DNA from: Protea cynaroides
Taxonomy: Eukaryota; Streptophyta; Magnoliopsida; Proteales; Proteaceae
NCBI GenBank assembly: GCA_028583415.1
Contig: CM053266.1
Span: forward strand, 43,891,758 to 43,955,757
Reading direction: 5' to 3'
Length of the DNA: 64,000 nucleotides
The notes beneath the pieces are model-generated. The model saw only the letters and a list, made by a program, of their open reading frames with translations. It had not been told where the DNA came from and did no database searches. The position numbers and the translations under genes were made by a program. Shown here in pieces: positions 44,201 to 54,781 of the stretch (within the stretch, counting starts at the first letter, position 1; each line of letters begins with the position of its first letter).

Positions 44201-45286
44201 AAACTCTAAAAACAGAATTAGAACTCAAATATAACTTCAATATAAGAGTCCTAATTAAACTCAATTACTAACTAAAACTAAACTTCTAAACACTAAAAAT
44301 TTAAATCAACTCAATTACTAACTACGTGTAAGGGAGATGGGACCCACAATAATAGAAAATAAAACAAAAGACTCCACGTTGGGACCTACATTTAAAATAA
44401 AAATAAATAACAAATACTACCTAAAACATCATTGAAAACAAGGATTCCTAACAAAACTCTAAGACTTAAAAATCCTAACAAATCTAATTAAAATTTTCAA
44501 AATAAAAAGATTACAAACATATCCCAATTAAAATAGAATCCTCTAGAGATTCCAATCCAGCAGATCTCAGCCTGCATATGGTGGTCAAAGCATTCAACTC
44601 AGCAGTTATAAAATAAAAAATGCCCATTGATCCTAAGTATAGTCATGGCTGTAATCCTACATGATCCAAAAACACACCACCAACAACTGCAAGATCTGTA
44701 TTGCCTGGTGAACATTCATCAAAACTCTCAATAAAAGGGATTAGTGGGCAGGGTAAACATTTAATTTCAAAGAATCATCTCTGCTTATGGGTTTTAACCA
44801 CAGCAGAACAAAAACACATCTGGTGCCTCATGTACTTGATTCCAGAGGCCTATTGATTTCTGATATGGAATACAATCTTATGGCCTACACACCATAATAT
44901 TATGTCCCACTTAGGCTATCAGCTAATATAAAATGTCTGTAGTTCAAAGCTCTTAAAACTAATAATTCAAACCTCACTACAAAAAGTAAGCAATGCAAGG
45001 TTCAGCTTTGGAAGAATCTCCACAGTAATTGGTTATCATCTCATAACAAACAGTCGAGCAGACTACTGGTCATAAAATAGATTCCCCAACGGTATCTTAT
45101 TTGCTGGAAACTGAATCTAAGAGTTTCCATATTTTGCAAGGAAAATCCATACTCGCAGTCACTCGCACCCATAGGGAATCATGATATTTCTGACAATTTT
45201 TTTTGACATTGAAGCAGTACCCTCAAGCATGAAAAAATATAGATAATTTCTCAACCGTAAAGCAAAACATTCTAGAAATTGCCTGC
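41228..45286. repeat. Cluster II 3'-flank block, copy 3, interrupted by LTR element
   Basis: 3' flank of the mTERF pseudogene at 45287, homologous to 31514-33770. The homology stops at about 42742 and resumes at 44581. The intervening 1.84 kb is an LTR-retrotransposon fragment, with loss of about 110 bp of host sequence at the site. Confidence 0.78.
42743..44576 (-). mobile_element. Truncated LTR retrotransposon (one LTR plus leader)
   Basis: On the minus strand an LTR of about 834 bp (plus-strand 44576 down to 43743) starts TGCAGGCTGAG and ends CCATCA. After two bases comes TGGTATCAGAGC, the initiator Met-tRNA primer site (43729-43740). About 1 kb of leader without coding sequence follows to 42743, then host sequence. 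The second LTR, gag and pol are missing. The 1.84 kb sits exactly in a gap in homology to the other tandem units, which independently marks it as inserted. Confidence 0.75.
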
Positions 45287-46453
45287 CTAACCACTCACTA
45301 TGTCAGAGCCAATCTTCAATTCTTGAATTCCCGTCGCTCTTTGGTAGATTTCTAACAGTTGAGGTTGTTTATCTAGATACTTCAACACAATCTTATCATA
45401 GAACTGATTATCTGTCCATTGGAAAGCTGTAATCACTCTCTCTTTCTTCAACAGACCCTTTGCGAGCAGAACTCGAAGAACAGAACACCTCGGGGCAATC
45501 CTCTTCTCCATGCTACACTGGAACGCTGTAGGGCACCTCCCAAGATCCGTAACAGTTCAATTCATTCGTTAATGAAGAAATTCAATCTTTCCCTAATTCT
45601 CTTCTTTGAATGGCCAAAAATAGAGGGATACTTCCGGAACAACGAAAATATCTCATCTTCTAACCATCCAAAACTACTGAAAACCGCAATTTTTGCTTCC
45701 CAAGTAGCCCTACTCAACCCTGACAGTGCCCGGATGCCAGTGATGAAAGTGTAGGTCGAGAGATTCAAACCCATTTCATTGGCTTACATGACTATCTCCT
45801 TAAACCGTTCAACCTTCGAATAAAGTAGTCGAGGGTGAAGGAAAATTAGGTTCGAAATGTTGGAGTCAGGTACACCATGATTTCGCAAGATCTCAATATT
45901 GGGTGTCATTGCTTCAGGAACACGGCTGCACCAGCTCATACGACTCAGAGTAACAGCAATCTTTTCATCCGTGTCAATGAAGCTCTTGAGGAACTCCAAA
46001 TTAGGGATGAGTTTTCTCTCTAAACTGGCCGACAAGAAGTTAGCGTATTTTGAGAGGATCTTTGCGAGGATGGGGCCTGAAATGCTCATATTACAGAGCA
46101 AGTCAATTTTGGGTTTCAGGGTTTTGTCAGGGTCGGATTTGAGAACATCTGGATTGTGGGAAATTATGTTGGCGATTTGCTGTTGGGTGAATCCATAGTT
46201 CTTGAAGAGGGTGAGAATATAATCTGCTTTGGCTGTGTTCTTGAAATCCATACGTTTGGAGACATTGAGAGCTGATTTAGGGGACAACCCACATGAGTTT
46301 ACATGAGTTTACGAGGTAATCAACAGTGAGAGAGTGTTCGTTTGCGGCGTTTGAAAGGAATTTGGTACATGAGTTTTGAAGAAACCAGAGATGGGTCAAT
46401 GTATCTCCAGCCCATCTGAGCTGAGACAGTCTCTTGCAAAGCAAACGTAGCAT
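45287..46453 (-). pseudogene. mTERF family pseudogene (copy 7)
   Basis: Full-length relative of copies 5, 6 and 8, with start codon at 46453 (MLRLLCKRLSQ). Three disabling changes: a 10-bp tandem duplication (ACATGAGTTT, about 46292-46311) shifts the frame early; a Gln codon became TAA at 45785-45787; and a 1-bp deletion near 45560-45565 shifts the frame again and creates a stop. The remaining pieces still translate to mTERF repeats (IANIISHNPDVL, SNLIFLHPRLL, FSLFRKYPSIF) and the C-terminus KIGSDIVSG. Divergence from the intact copies is low otherwise, so inactivation is fairly recent. Confidence 0.92.
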
Positions 46454-48335
46454 TTCGTGGTTTTGGCTTGGATTTAGGCGTCTCCGAAATATATGAAATC
46501 CTAAATTAGAAAAGGGACTGGATTATGGAACCTCTTCGACAAGTCACGAGTCACGAGCTTACCTCCTACGGATATTATTGATTAAATGATAAATAGATTA
46601 TGTATACCTTTACCCACCGAATCATCTATTCATCTCAAAAACCAAATCAAATCAAATCCGTGAACATAACTGACTGTCCTGTAAGACTTTGAAAGAGGAA
46701 GAAGTTGCAGGAGAGACTTGAGGTCCCTCCCCATTCTTCCCAAAACCGTCTCCGCCAAACCCGCAATAGAAGAGACGGCTCAAATCCGAAAATGAAAAGT
46801 GTGGATTGTCGGTTGATTTGAAAAACTCAACACAAGTGCTAAGTTTGTTTCACTAGGCCTCTGTTGCATCTGGCAGCAAAGCTGAATGTGTCCTAATTAG
46901 GTTATCACTGTTTGGCATGATATCTATTCAGAATATTATACATCCGGCTGATTGGAACTTGAAATGGTATAATGTTTCAGCTGTAATCCACCGATAACAG
47001 CTTCGAAAGGGATAGTATGAACCCAGTGAGAAGAGGCCTGATGTGTAGTCAACTGGGAGATATATACTGAACTTATACCAGAGATTCCACTAGAACAATC
47101 ATGATGCTGATTATTTACAAAACCCTAACGGAATTTTTTGTTATGTTTCCCCTGTTTGGTGTAAAAATGTAAGAATGTAGGAATTTCAGGTCACTTTTAG
47201 CCCAATTCAGTTTGTTCCTAGCTAGATTTATTGCTTGAGGAGGAAGTAACTGATATTGGATAATGTAACAACGGTCGTATAACAATTTAAGTTAGAGTTA
47301 GTGAAGCAAAGGCTTAGCAGCGACCTCCTTCTTCTTCCAAGCTTCGGTTATCCTATGGCAACAAGCTTCTTCAGTAAATAAATGGTTTTGGGCCCTCAAA
47401 TCTCTCATGCAACTTCTTCCTCTTTCATTTTTGGTTTTTCATTTTCGGTTTTGAGCCGTCTCCTTTTGTTCGCAGGTTACCGGAGACGGTTTTGAGAAAA
47501 ATGGTGTTCCCTCAACTCTCTCTTGCAACTTCTTCCTCTTCCAAAAAATCTTTCATTTTCTGTTTTGAGACAAACATGACAGTTCGTGGGTTTGATTTGG
47601 TTTTTGAAATGGGTAGATAATTCGGTGGGTAAAAGTATACATAATCTATTTATCATTTAATCAAAGGAAAGATACCGTTTCTTCCCCTATAGTTTGCCCA
47701 AAAGGAAAAATACCCCCAAATATTTCAAAGAAGTACAATTGTCTCATTTTTTTTAACAGTATTAAACTTAATCTTTCTATGGACAATTTTACCCCAAAAT
47801 CGGTGAGTCTAGATCCTCTCCCGACATGGGTATTTGTTTCTTATTCCATCCATCACTGTTCATGTCTAATAGATCCCACTTCCCATGGAAAGGAATGAGG
47901 TATGAGGAGGGTACCATGTGGGGAGAGGAAGCGGACTCAATAATAGAAATAATAAGTTAAAATGATCTAAATCATCGAATTGGACGAGCCGACGTGTGGG
48001 GAGAGGACCCTGAAACAGAGTAAGGGATTAGAAATTGAAGATTTTTTTATATGACAATGTTATACCCTAGGTCAACAACAATTATATTCAGAGCCAAGCA
48101 TGATTCCTAACCTTAAAACAGAATAAGGGAAGGCTTCAATCCAAACATTACTTGTGATATCAACTCTTTCTCTAATTAAAATTGGGCCTTATGATAACTT
48201 GTCCATGCAATTGGGCACCACACAAAGGTAGTTCAGAAAGTCCAAGCTAACCAATTAGAGAATTTACTCACAAAAAATAAAAAAAAATCAAGAAGCAGTA
48301 ATTCCTTACAATCTCCTATGATAATGAATGGTAAA
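46454..48335. repeat. Cluster II 5'-flank block, copy 2
   Basis: Upstream region of the copy 7 pseudogene, colinear with 29465-31450 upstream of copy 5 with small indels. No gene seen. Confidence 0.75.
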
Positions 48336-50542
48336 CCCTGCCATGGGATATAGGAGTCGAAAGAGCAAGACTCACAAACCTGCAAGTGAAAGAGCAAGTG
48401 AAAGAGAGACGAGAAAAAAAGAAAAAACGAGAGAGACATGGACGAAGAGAAAGGAAGGTTTCGAGATAAGATCAATTAAACAACCGCGCCTCCCATTTAT
48501 TAAACATAAGGCTTTGCATAAGTAGTCAAAACTGCCTTTAATACAACAAAAAATTTTGGGAAAAGTGAACAGTACTTTCCCTACTAACAACACCAGTAAT
48601 AGGAATAGGGTGAGTTTTAATGAACATAAATTGTGTTGTTGGATTCCTGATTTTTAAACAGTGTCTCAAATCTACTAATGCAAACATATATTAGGGGGTA
48701 TTGGAAGTATAGAAGCAAAATAGAATTAGTTCAATATAACTTATTCAGAAAGAATTTAGCATGCTTCACAAACTCAAGCCGGACAAATGTTCAACAGAGA
48801 TATAAATCAAACATGCAAACACATCTGAAAGAAGATACAGAAAATGAGAATTAATTAACATAAAATCAGGCAAACAATCCATAACACACGAACACATCTT
48901 CAGATGAAATATACTTGAGTTCGACCATTTAAAAGCAGCTCAGTGGCTCACATGTTGGTTGCATCAGCCAGACTTATTCAGGAGCATCCTTTCAGTTAGA
49001 CACTGTAACCAATATCCAATCCAAATTTTACTTTACATCACTTAAATGCAAGTTCTACATTCCTCACCCAAACAACTTAGCATCATTTTCTTTGAAAACT
49101 GTAGATGAGGATGAAGTTGTCTCATTGATGGTACCATCAACATATTTTATCATAAAATCCTAAGTTTAATATGAAATCAATGAAAATGATTCATGGAATA
49201 AAATTTTGATAAATATTTAAGCAAAGGTGCTAGCAGCCATTAATTCAATATTTCTACTGAAGCTCCCTACACAACTGTTGTGCACTAAGATAGCCCTAAT
49301 TTTGCATTAAGAAACTCATACAAAACTTAGATTATATAATTTGCACAATCTTGAGGAACCCATCAGCTATAGTTGATGTCAAGCTGGCACAAACAACGAA
49401 AGACATACAATTGCTTCCTCCCTAAAACTATCAAAATTCCTAGTCACCTGCAATGCCTAGCACCCTCAATACGTAATGTAATCAATTTTTGGATATCCCC
49501 TGGAGTTCAACATATTCTAGTTAACAAAATTAGGACAATTTACTGTTCGAACTTCATAGATTTGCCCCTCAGAATGCAGACACGTTTTCCCCTTTTTTTG
49601 TAAAATTGCATTAACTTTTATTGAGATCAAAGTAAGATATTTCAATAAAAGATAAAGCTGGCAAGAAGGCCAACAGAGTAAGGAAAACATTACACCTTAT
49701 GCGGAGGTTATGCAGAGGTAAGGCCCCAAATACAGATTCTGCTGTCTACCCTCAGTTAAGTTGACTCGTCAGCTAGGCTATCAGCAGGTGACATCCTCCA
49801 CTGGAAAGAGAGATTTAGCACTGAGAAATCCAGCCCTTCTAATGAGATGATGATATCTTCAATCCACTCGATAACCAAGGAAGCATCACACTCTATAATC
49901 AACTGCTACCAACCCCAAGTGGTCAGAGCTTCCAACTCAGCAGTTACAAAATAAAAAATGCCCATTGATCCTGAGTATAGTCATGGCTTCAATCCTACAT
50001 AATCCAAAAACACACCACCAACAACTGCAAGATCTGTATTACCTGGTGACCTCTCATCAAAACTCACAATAAGATGGATGAGTAGGCAGGGTAAATATTT
50101 AATTTCAGAGAATCATCTCTGGTTATGAGTTTTACCACAGCAGAACAAAAACACATCTGGTGCCTCATGTACTTGATTCCAAAGGCCTAACTGATTTCTG
50201 ATATGGAATACAATATTATGCCCTATACAACATAATATTATGTCCCACTTAGGCCGTCAGCTAATATAAAATGTCCGTTGTTCAAAGCTCTTAAAACTAA
50301 TAATTCAAACCTCATTACCAAAAGTAAGCAATGCAAGGTTCAAGCTTTGGAAGAATCTTCACTGTAATTGGTTATCATGATATTTCTGACAATTTTTTTT
50401 TCACATTGGGGTAGTATCCTCAAGCAGGAAAAAAATATAGATAATTTCTCAACTGTAAAGCAAAACATTCTGGAAATTATAGATAATTTCTCAACTGTAA
50501 AGCAAAACATTCTGGAAATTGCCTGCCTAACCAGTCACTATG
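48336..50542. repeat. Cluster II 3'-flank block, copy 4
   Basis: Downstream region of mTERF copy 8, colinear with the other 3'-flank blocks. Near the gene a 42-bp segment (ATAGATAATTTCTCAACTGT and on) is tandemly duplicated at 50437-50478 and 50479-50520. Confidence 0.75.
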
Positions 50543-51685
50543 TCAGGACCGAATATCCGATTCTTGAATTTTCATCTCTCTTTGGTAGATTTCTAACAGT
50601 TGAGGTTGCTTATCTAGATACTTCAACACATACTTATCATAGAACTGATCATCTGTCCATTTGAAAGCTGTAATCATTCTCTCCTTCTTCAACAGACCCT
50701 TTGCGAGCAGAACTCGAAGAACAGAATACCTTGGTGCAATCCTCTTCTCCATGCTACATTGGAACGCGGTAGGGCACCTCCCAAGATCCGCAACAGTCCA
50801 ATTCAATTCGTTGACGAAGAAATTCAATCTTTCCCTGATCCTTTTCTCTGAAAGGCCAAAAATAGTGGGATGCCTCCGGAACAACGAAAATATCTCATCT
50901 TCTAACCATCCAAAACTACTGAAAACCGCAATTTTTGCTTCCCAAGTAGCCTTATTCAACCCTGCCAGTGCCCGGATGCCAACGATGAAAGTGTAGGTCG
51001 AGGGATTCAAACCCATTTCCTTGGCTTGCATGACTACCTCGTTAAACCGTTCAGCTTTCCAAATAAGTAGTCGAGGGTGAAGGAAAATTAGGTTCGAAAT
51101 GTTGGAGTCCGGTACACCATGATTTCGCAAGATCTCAATATTGGGTGCCATTGCTTCAGGAACACGGCTGCACCAGCTCATACGACTCAGAGTAACAGCA
51201 ATCTTTTCATCCGTATCAATGAAACCCTTGAGGAACTCCAAAGTAGGGATGAGTTCTCTCTCTAAACTGGCCGTCAAGAAGTTAGCGTATCTTGAGAGGA
51301 TCTTTGCGAGGATGGAGCCTGAAATTCCCATATTATAGAGCAATTCAATTTTAGGTTTCAGGATTTTGTCAGGATCGAATCTGAGAACATCTGGATTGCG
51401 GGAAATTATGTCGGCAATTTGGGGTTGGGTGAATCCATAGTTCTTGAAGAGGGTGAGAATAGAATCTGCTTTGACTGTGTTCTTGAGACCCATTCGTTTG
51501 GAGGCATTGAGAGCTGATTCAGGGGACAACCCACATGAGTTTACGAGGTAATCAGCAGTGAGAGAGTGTTCGTTTGCGGCGTTTGAAAGGAATTTGGGAC
51601 TTGAGAGTTGAAGAAACCAGAGATGGGTCGATGAATCTCCAGCCCATCTGAACTGAGGCAATCTCTTGCAAAGCAAACCTAGCAT
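50543..51685 (-). CDS. mTERF family protein, mitochondrial (copy 8)
   Basis: Intact intronless gene for 380 residues. It starts at the conserved family Met (MLGLLCKRLPQFRWAGDSST); the upstream extension of copies 5 and 6 is out of frame here because of a small deletion. The presequence is followed by mTERF repeats: IADIISRNPDVL, AKILSRYANFL, SNLIFLHPRLL, FSLFRRHPTIF. The C-terminus ends ESDIRS because a 1-bp insertion replaces the last residues (GSDIVSG) found in copies 5 and 6; this tail lies outside the repeats, so the effect is probably small. Function by family: organellar nucleic-acid binding. Confidence 0.92.
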   Translation of the reverse strand: MLGLLCKRLPQFRWAGDSSTHLWFLQLSSPKFLSNAANEHSLTADYLVNSCGLSPESALNASKRMGLKNTVKADSILTLFKNYGFTQPQIADIISRNPDVLRFDPDKILKPKIELLYNMGISGSILAKILSRYANFLTASLERELIPTLEFLKGFIDTDEKIAVTLSRMSWCSRVPEAMAPNIEILRNHGVPDSNISNLIFLHPRLLIWKAERFNEVVMQAKEMGLNPSTYTFIVGIRALAGLNKATWEAKIAVFSSFGWLEDEIFSLFRRHPTIFGLSEKRIRERLNFFVNELNWTVADLGRCPTAFQCSMEKRIAPRYSVLRVLLAKGLLKKERMITAFKWTDDQFYDKYVLKYLDKQPQLLEIYQREMKIQESDIRS

Positions 51686-52699
51686 TTTGTGGTTTTGGCT
51701 TGGATTTAGGCGTCTCCAAATTATGAAAACCTAAATAGAGAGGAACTGGATGATTAACGTTCGAGGGAATTGGAATATCTTCGACAACTTCGTTTCTCTA
51801 TGTTAGACTCAGAGACACGATTCAAGAACCCTAATGGCGTTCAGTTGCAAATTCTCCTATTGATCAAGTCGGCCGATATCGATCCGACATTGATAATACA
51901 GCCAATATTGCAACACGTGTTATAAATGATTAAAAAATAATAAAAAACAATAAATACGGTATCAGATTAGTATCGGCATCAGTCAAAACTAGGGGTGTCA
52001 ATGGGCATGCTTGGGTCGCTTTCGGTCCTAATCAAATAGGTCTCGAGTTTTATAGGATCTGATCATAACATGTCTATTAAGAGATTCGGACTAAGTGGGC
52101 TGTGATGGAAATTTATTAAATATATATGTAACCTCAAGTACACATTATCATGCAGTAACAGATTGATCTTAAGGAAGAGTCATTATTATCATAATTCAAA
52201 TAAGACAACGTACTAAAGATATTTGATTGAATTAACACATTAATCACTTTAAATAAAAATTAATCGAATAACAAAAACAATAATAGCAAATTTCTAACGG
52301 TACGAAGATTTACGAAATCATTAACCATAAAGTAATACAGATCTATTGCAAGAAATGAACCAAATTAAAAATAAAAGAATGTAAGAAAAACTTATCTCGT
52401 TAGAAAATTTCTCTGTCGTTACTCGTCGTCTTGTTGTCACTCCAAAGAGATACGCAAACGATTACAAAGGGAGCATTCTCCCCTAAATTAAATTAGTAAT
52501 GAGGTACAACCTATATTTATCTACCCTATTACAGAATTATAAATCTAAAATTAAAACTTAAAAAAATATTAAAAAAAAATAAACTTAAACAAGAAAAATA
52601 CAACTTGAAAAAAAAAAAAACGCAAACTCTTTCATAAATTTTTGAAATTAAAAAAAGCTTACAATAAAATTCTTAAATGATTTTTCTATTGTTGAGCAT

Positions 52700-52753
<54 letters not shown>

Positions 52754-53579
52754 TTTACAATTAATCTTTACAATTGAATTACAAGAGATTTTGTAGAGAT
52801 AATTTTGGTAACTAAATGTCAATCTTGTAGGTTCATTGTATGTGGACGATTTTTTAGTAGAAAAATATCTTGCAACAACTCATTGTATCTTTGACATCAT
52901 TATCTCTTCTTTACAATTTTCATAATCTATTAAAGTTTTTATTTTTTCATGTCATGTCAATCTTGTAAATTTGATATTAATTTTAAGAGAAAAAAAAAAT
53001 AGAAAACTCCAAAGATATGACAATTTCTACCTTATAAATTTTATTCCAAATCAATAGGGAATATTTTCTCAAGAGAATAGAATCTCTCATATGAGATTGA
53101 GCTACTTTTTTACTTGATCCAAGGCTGATCTTATATTCAAAATTCGTAGCTCTCCTTATAAAATTCATCATATGCCTGACTGCTGAGTTGACTAGGTAAG
53201 TTAACTGAACTGGATCATCAAAAATGTATAAAATGATCTTTTCAAGTTCGGATTTCTCCATTCTTTCTCTTACACACTACAAACAGAAAAATAATATTAA
53301 ATATCCGAGAAACATCATAAATAGAATAAGAGATGCATACTTTATGTCATAAATTCACACATAAAATATGTTCATAAGGTTGCACTGTGCACCCGATGTC
53401 AGATTGTTATCAGATTGACTTCGAACATGTTCGGTTTCATGTCCATTTACTAGACGGGTAACGGATGCCATCTTACTTTGGTGCTGACTGATTGATAGTT
53501 GATCACCATATGTCCAAATCCCCTCCCCCTTTTGTGGAATTCAGTCATGGTTCAATAAAAAAAAATGGCCTATAACCCC
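51686..53579. other. Intergenic with a hAT-like end and AT-rich DNA
   Basis: A hAT-like left terminus, TAGGGGTGTCAATGGGC, begins at 51990, but I could not find its right end, so the element is probably truncated. A long AT microsatellite lies at 52703-52750. The rest is very AT-rich and without a gene. Confidence 0.5.
52703..52750. repeat. (AT)24 microsatellite
   Basis: Uninterrupted AT dinucleotide repeat. Confidence 0.97.
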
Positions 53580-53945
53580 TTAAAATCGGTGAGTTTGGAT
53601 CCTCTCTCCACGTGGGTATGTTTTCCTTATTCCATCATTATTCACGTCTAATAGGTTCCACATCCCATGAAAATGATGAGATATGAAAAGGGTACCCATG
53701 TGGGCAAAGGAACCAGACTCAAAATCGATACAAATAATACGTTAAAATAATTTAAATTATCGGATTGGACGACAGACGTGCAGGGAGAGGAACCTGAAAG
53801 AGAGTAATGGAAGGTTTAGAAATTGAAGACTTTTTTTATATGACAATGTTAAATCCTAGGTCAACAATAATTATATTCGAAGCCAAGCTTCAATCCAAAC
53901 ATTACTTGTGAAATCAACTCTTTCTTTGATAAATTAAGGCTTTTA
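53580..53945. repeat. Third, diverged copy of the cluster II 5'-flank block
   Basis: Matches about 30870-31260 and 47775-48175 (shared phrases such as TCGGTGAGTTTGGATCCTCTC and TATATGACAATGTTA) but is more diverged. This is expected if it is the outer part of the copy 8 unit, separated from its gene by about 1.8 kb of inserted DNA. Confidence 0.7.
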
Positions 53946-54003
53946 TGTAATCGTCCCATATAGTTGAGACAAGACTTTGTTATTGTTGTTGTTGTCGTCG
54001 TCA
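53940..54003 (+). mobile_element. LINE 3' tail with GTT/GTC repeats
   Basis: The phrase CGTCCCATATAGTTGAGAC followed by AAGACTTTGTT and GTT/GTC repeats is the common 3' end of plant LINE copies, as at 11533-11772. Only the tail is present. Confidence 0.5.
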
Positions 54004-54165
54004 TCGACGTCTTCTAGTAACTTACCTATTCAATTGGGTACCATACAAAGGTAGTTGAGAAAGTCGAAGTTAACCTACTAGAAAATTAGTGATTTTTTGC
54101 AGCTTGGTTGTTTAGAACCCCAAACCTTCCCTTGAATAGCAAAACTATTCCCCATAAATTGTGGT

Positions 54166-54781
54166 TAGCAATATAAACAGATCGAATCGAATTGGATACA
54201 CAACTATTCAAATTTGATTATCCAATATGAATTCGAATTCGTTTACCATTTACCCTTTTCAAATCCACTAGATGTATAAAAAACGATATCAAATTTGAAT
54301 TCGATTCTTAATCAGATATCTAGGTAAATTATGATTTGAATTAAAAAAATATACAACACACTATTTTTAAACGTATGTACAATAATAAACACAAAATTTT
54401 AACTTTATTCTTTACTTACAATAATTTGTCTAGAAAAACTTTTCTGATCTCTCAAGTAGTCAGGTAAGAGGACTTACAGGTCTAGAGCATCTCACTCACA
54501 AAAAAATGCAAAACTCTTTACCGTCATTGTATTTGAAGTTTCCATAATACTCTTCTTTATTGAACCACCCACAATCCCTTTTTTTGAAAACTGCTTCCTC
54601 GAAGAACCCTTCCTTGTTTATTCTACAATAATAAAAATGTCAAAGGGTCATCTCTATTTTCTTATCTCCACATGAAACCAAAGGTATATGCGTTCTGAAT
54701 CCAATTGTTCGAATTTGGATTAACTTAAACAAATGTGAATGTAGATCGAATCCGATTTTCAACTATCCGTTTACATCTCTA
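54166..54781. mobile_element. hAT-like non-autonomous element (616 bp)
   Basis: Termini TAGCAATATAAACAGAT and, at the right, ATCCGTTTACATCTCTA form a short imperfect inverted repeat of the TAGAGATGTAAACGG type common in plant hAT-like elements. Target copies ATTGTGGT (54158-54165) and ATTTTGGT (54782-54789) match in seven of eight bases. Subterminal regions carry GAATTCGAAT-type repeats. No coding capacity. Confidence 0.75.
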
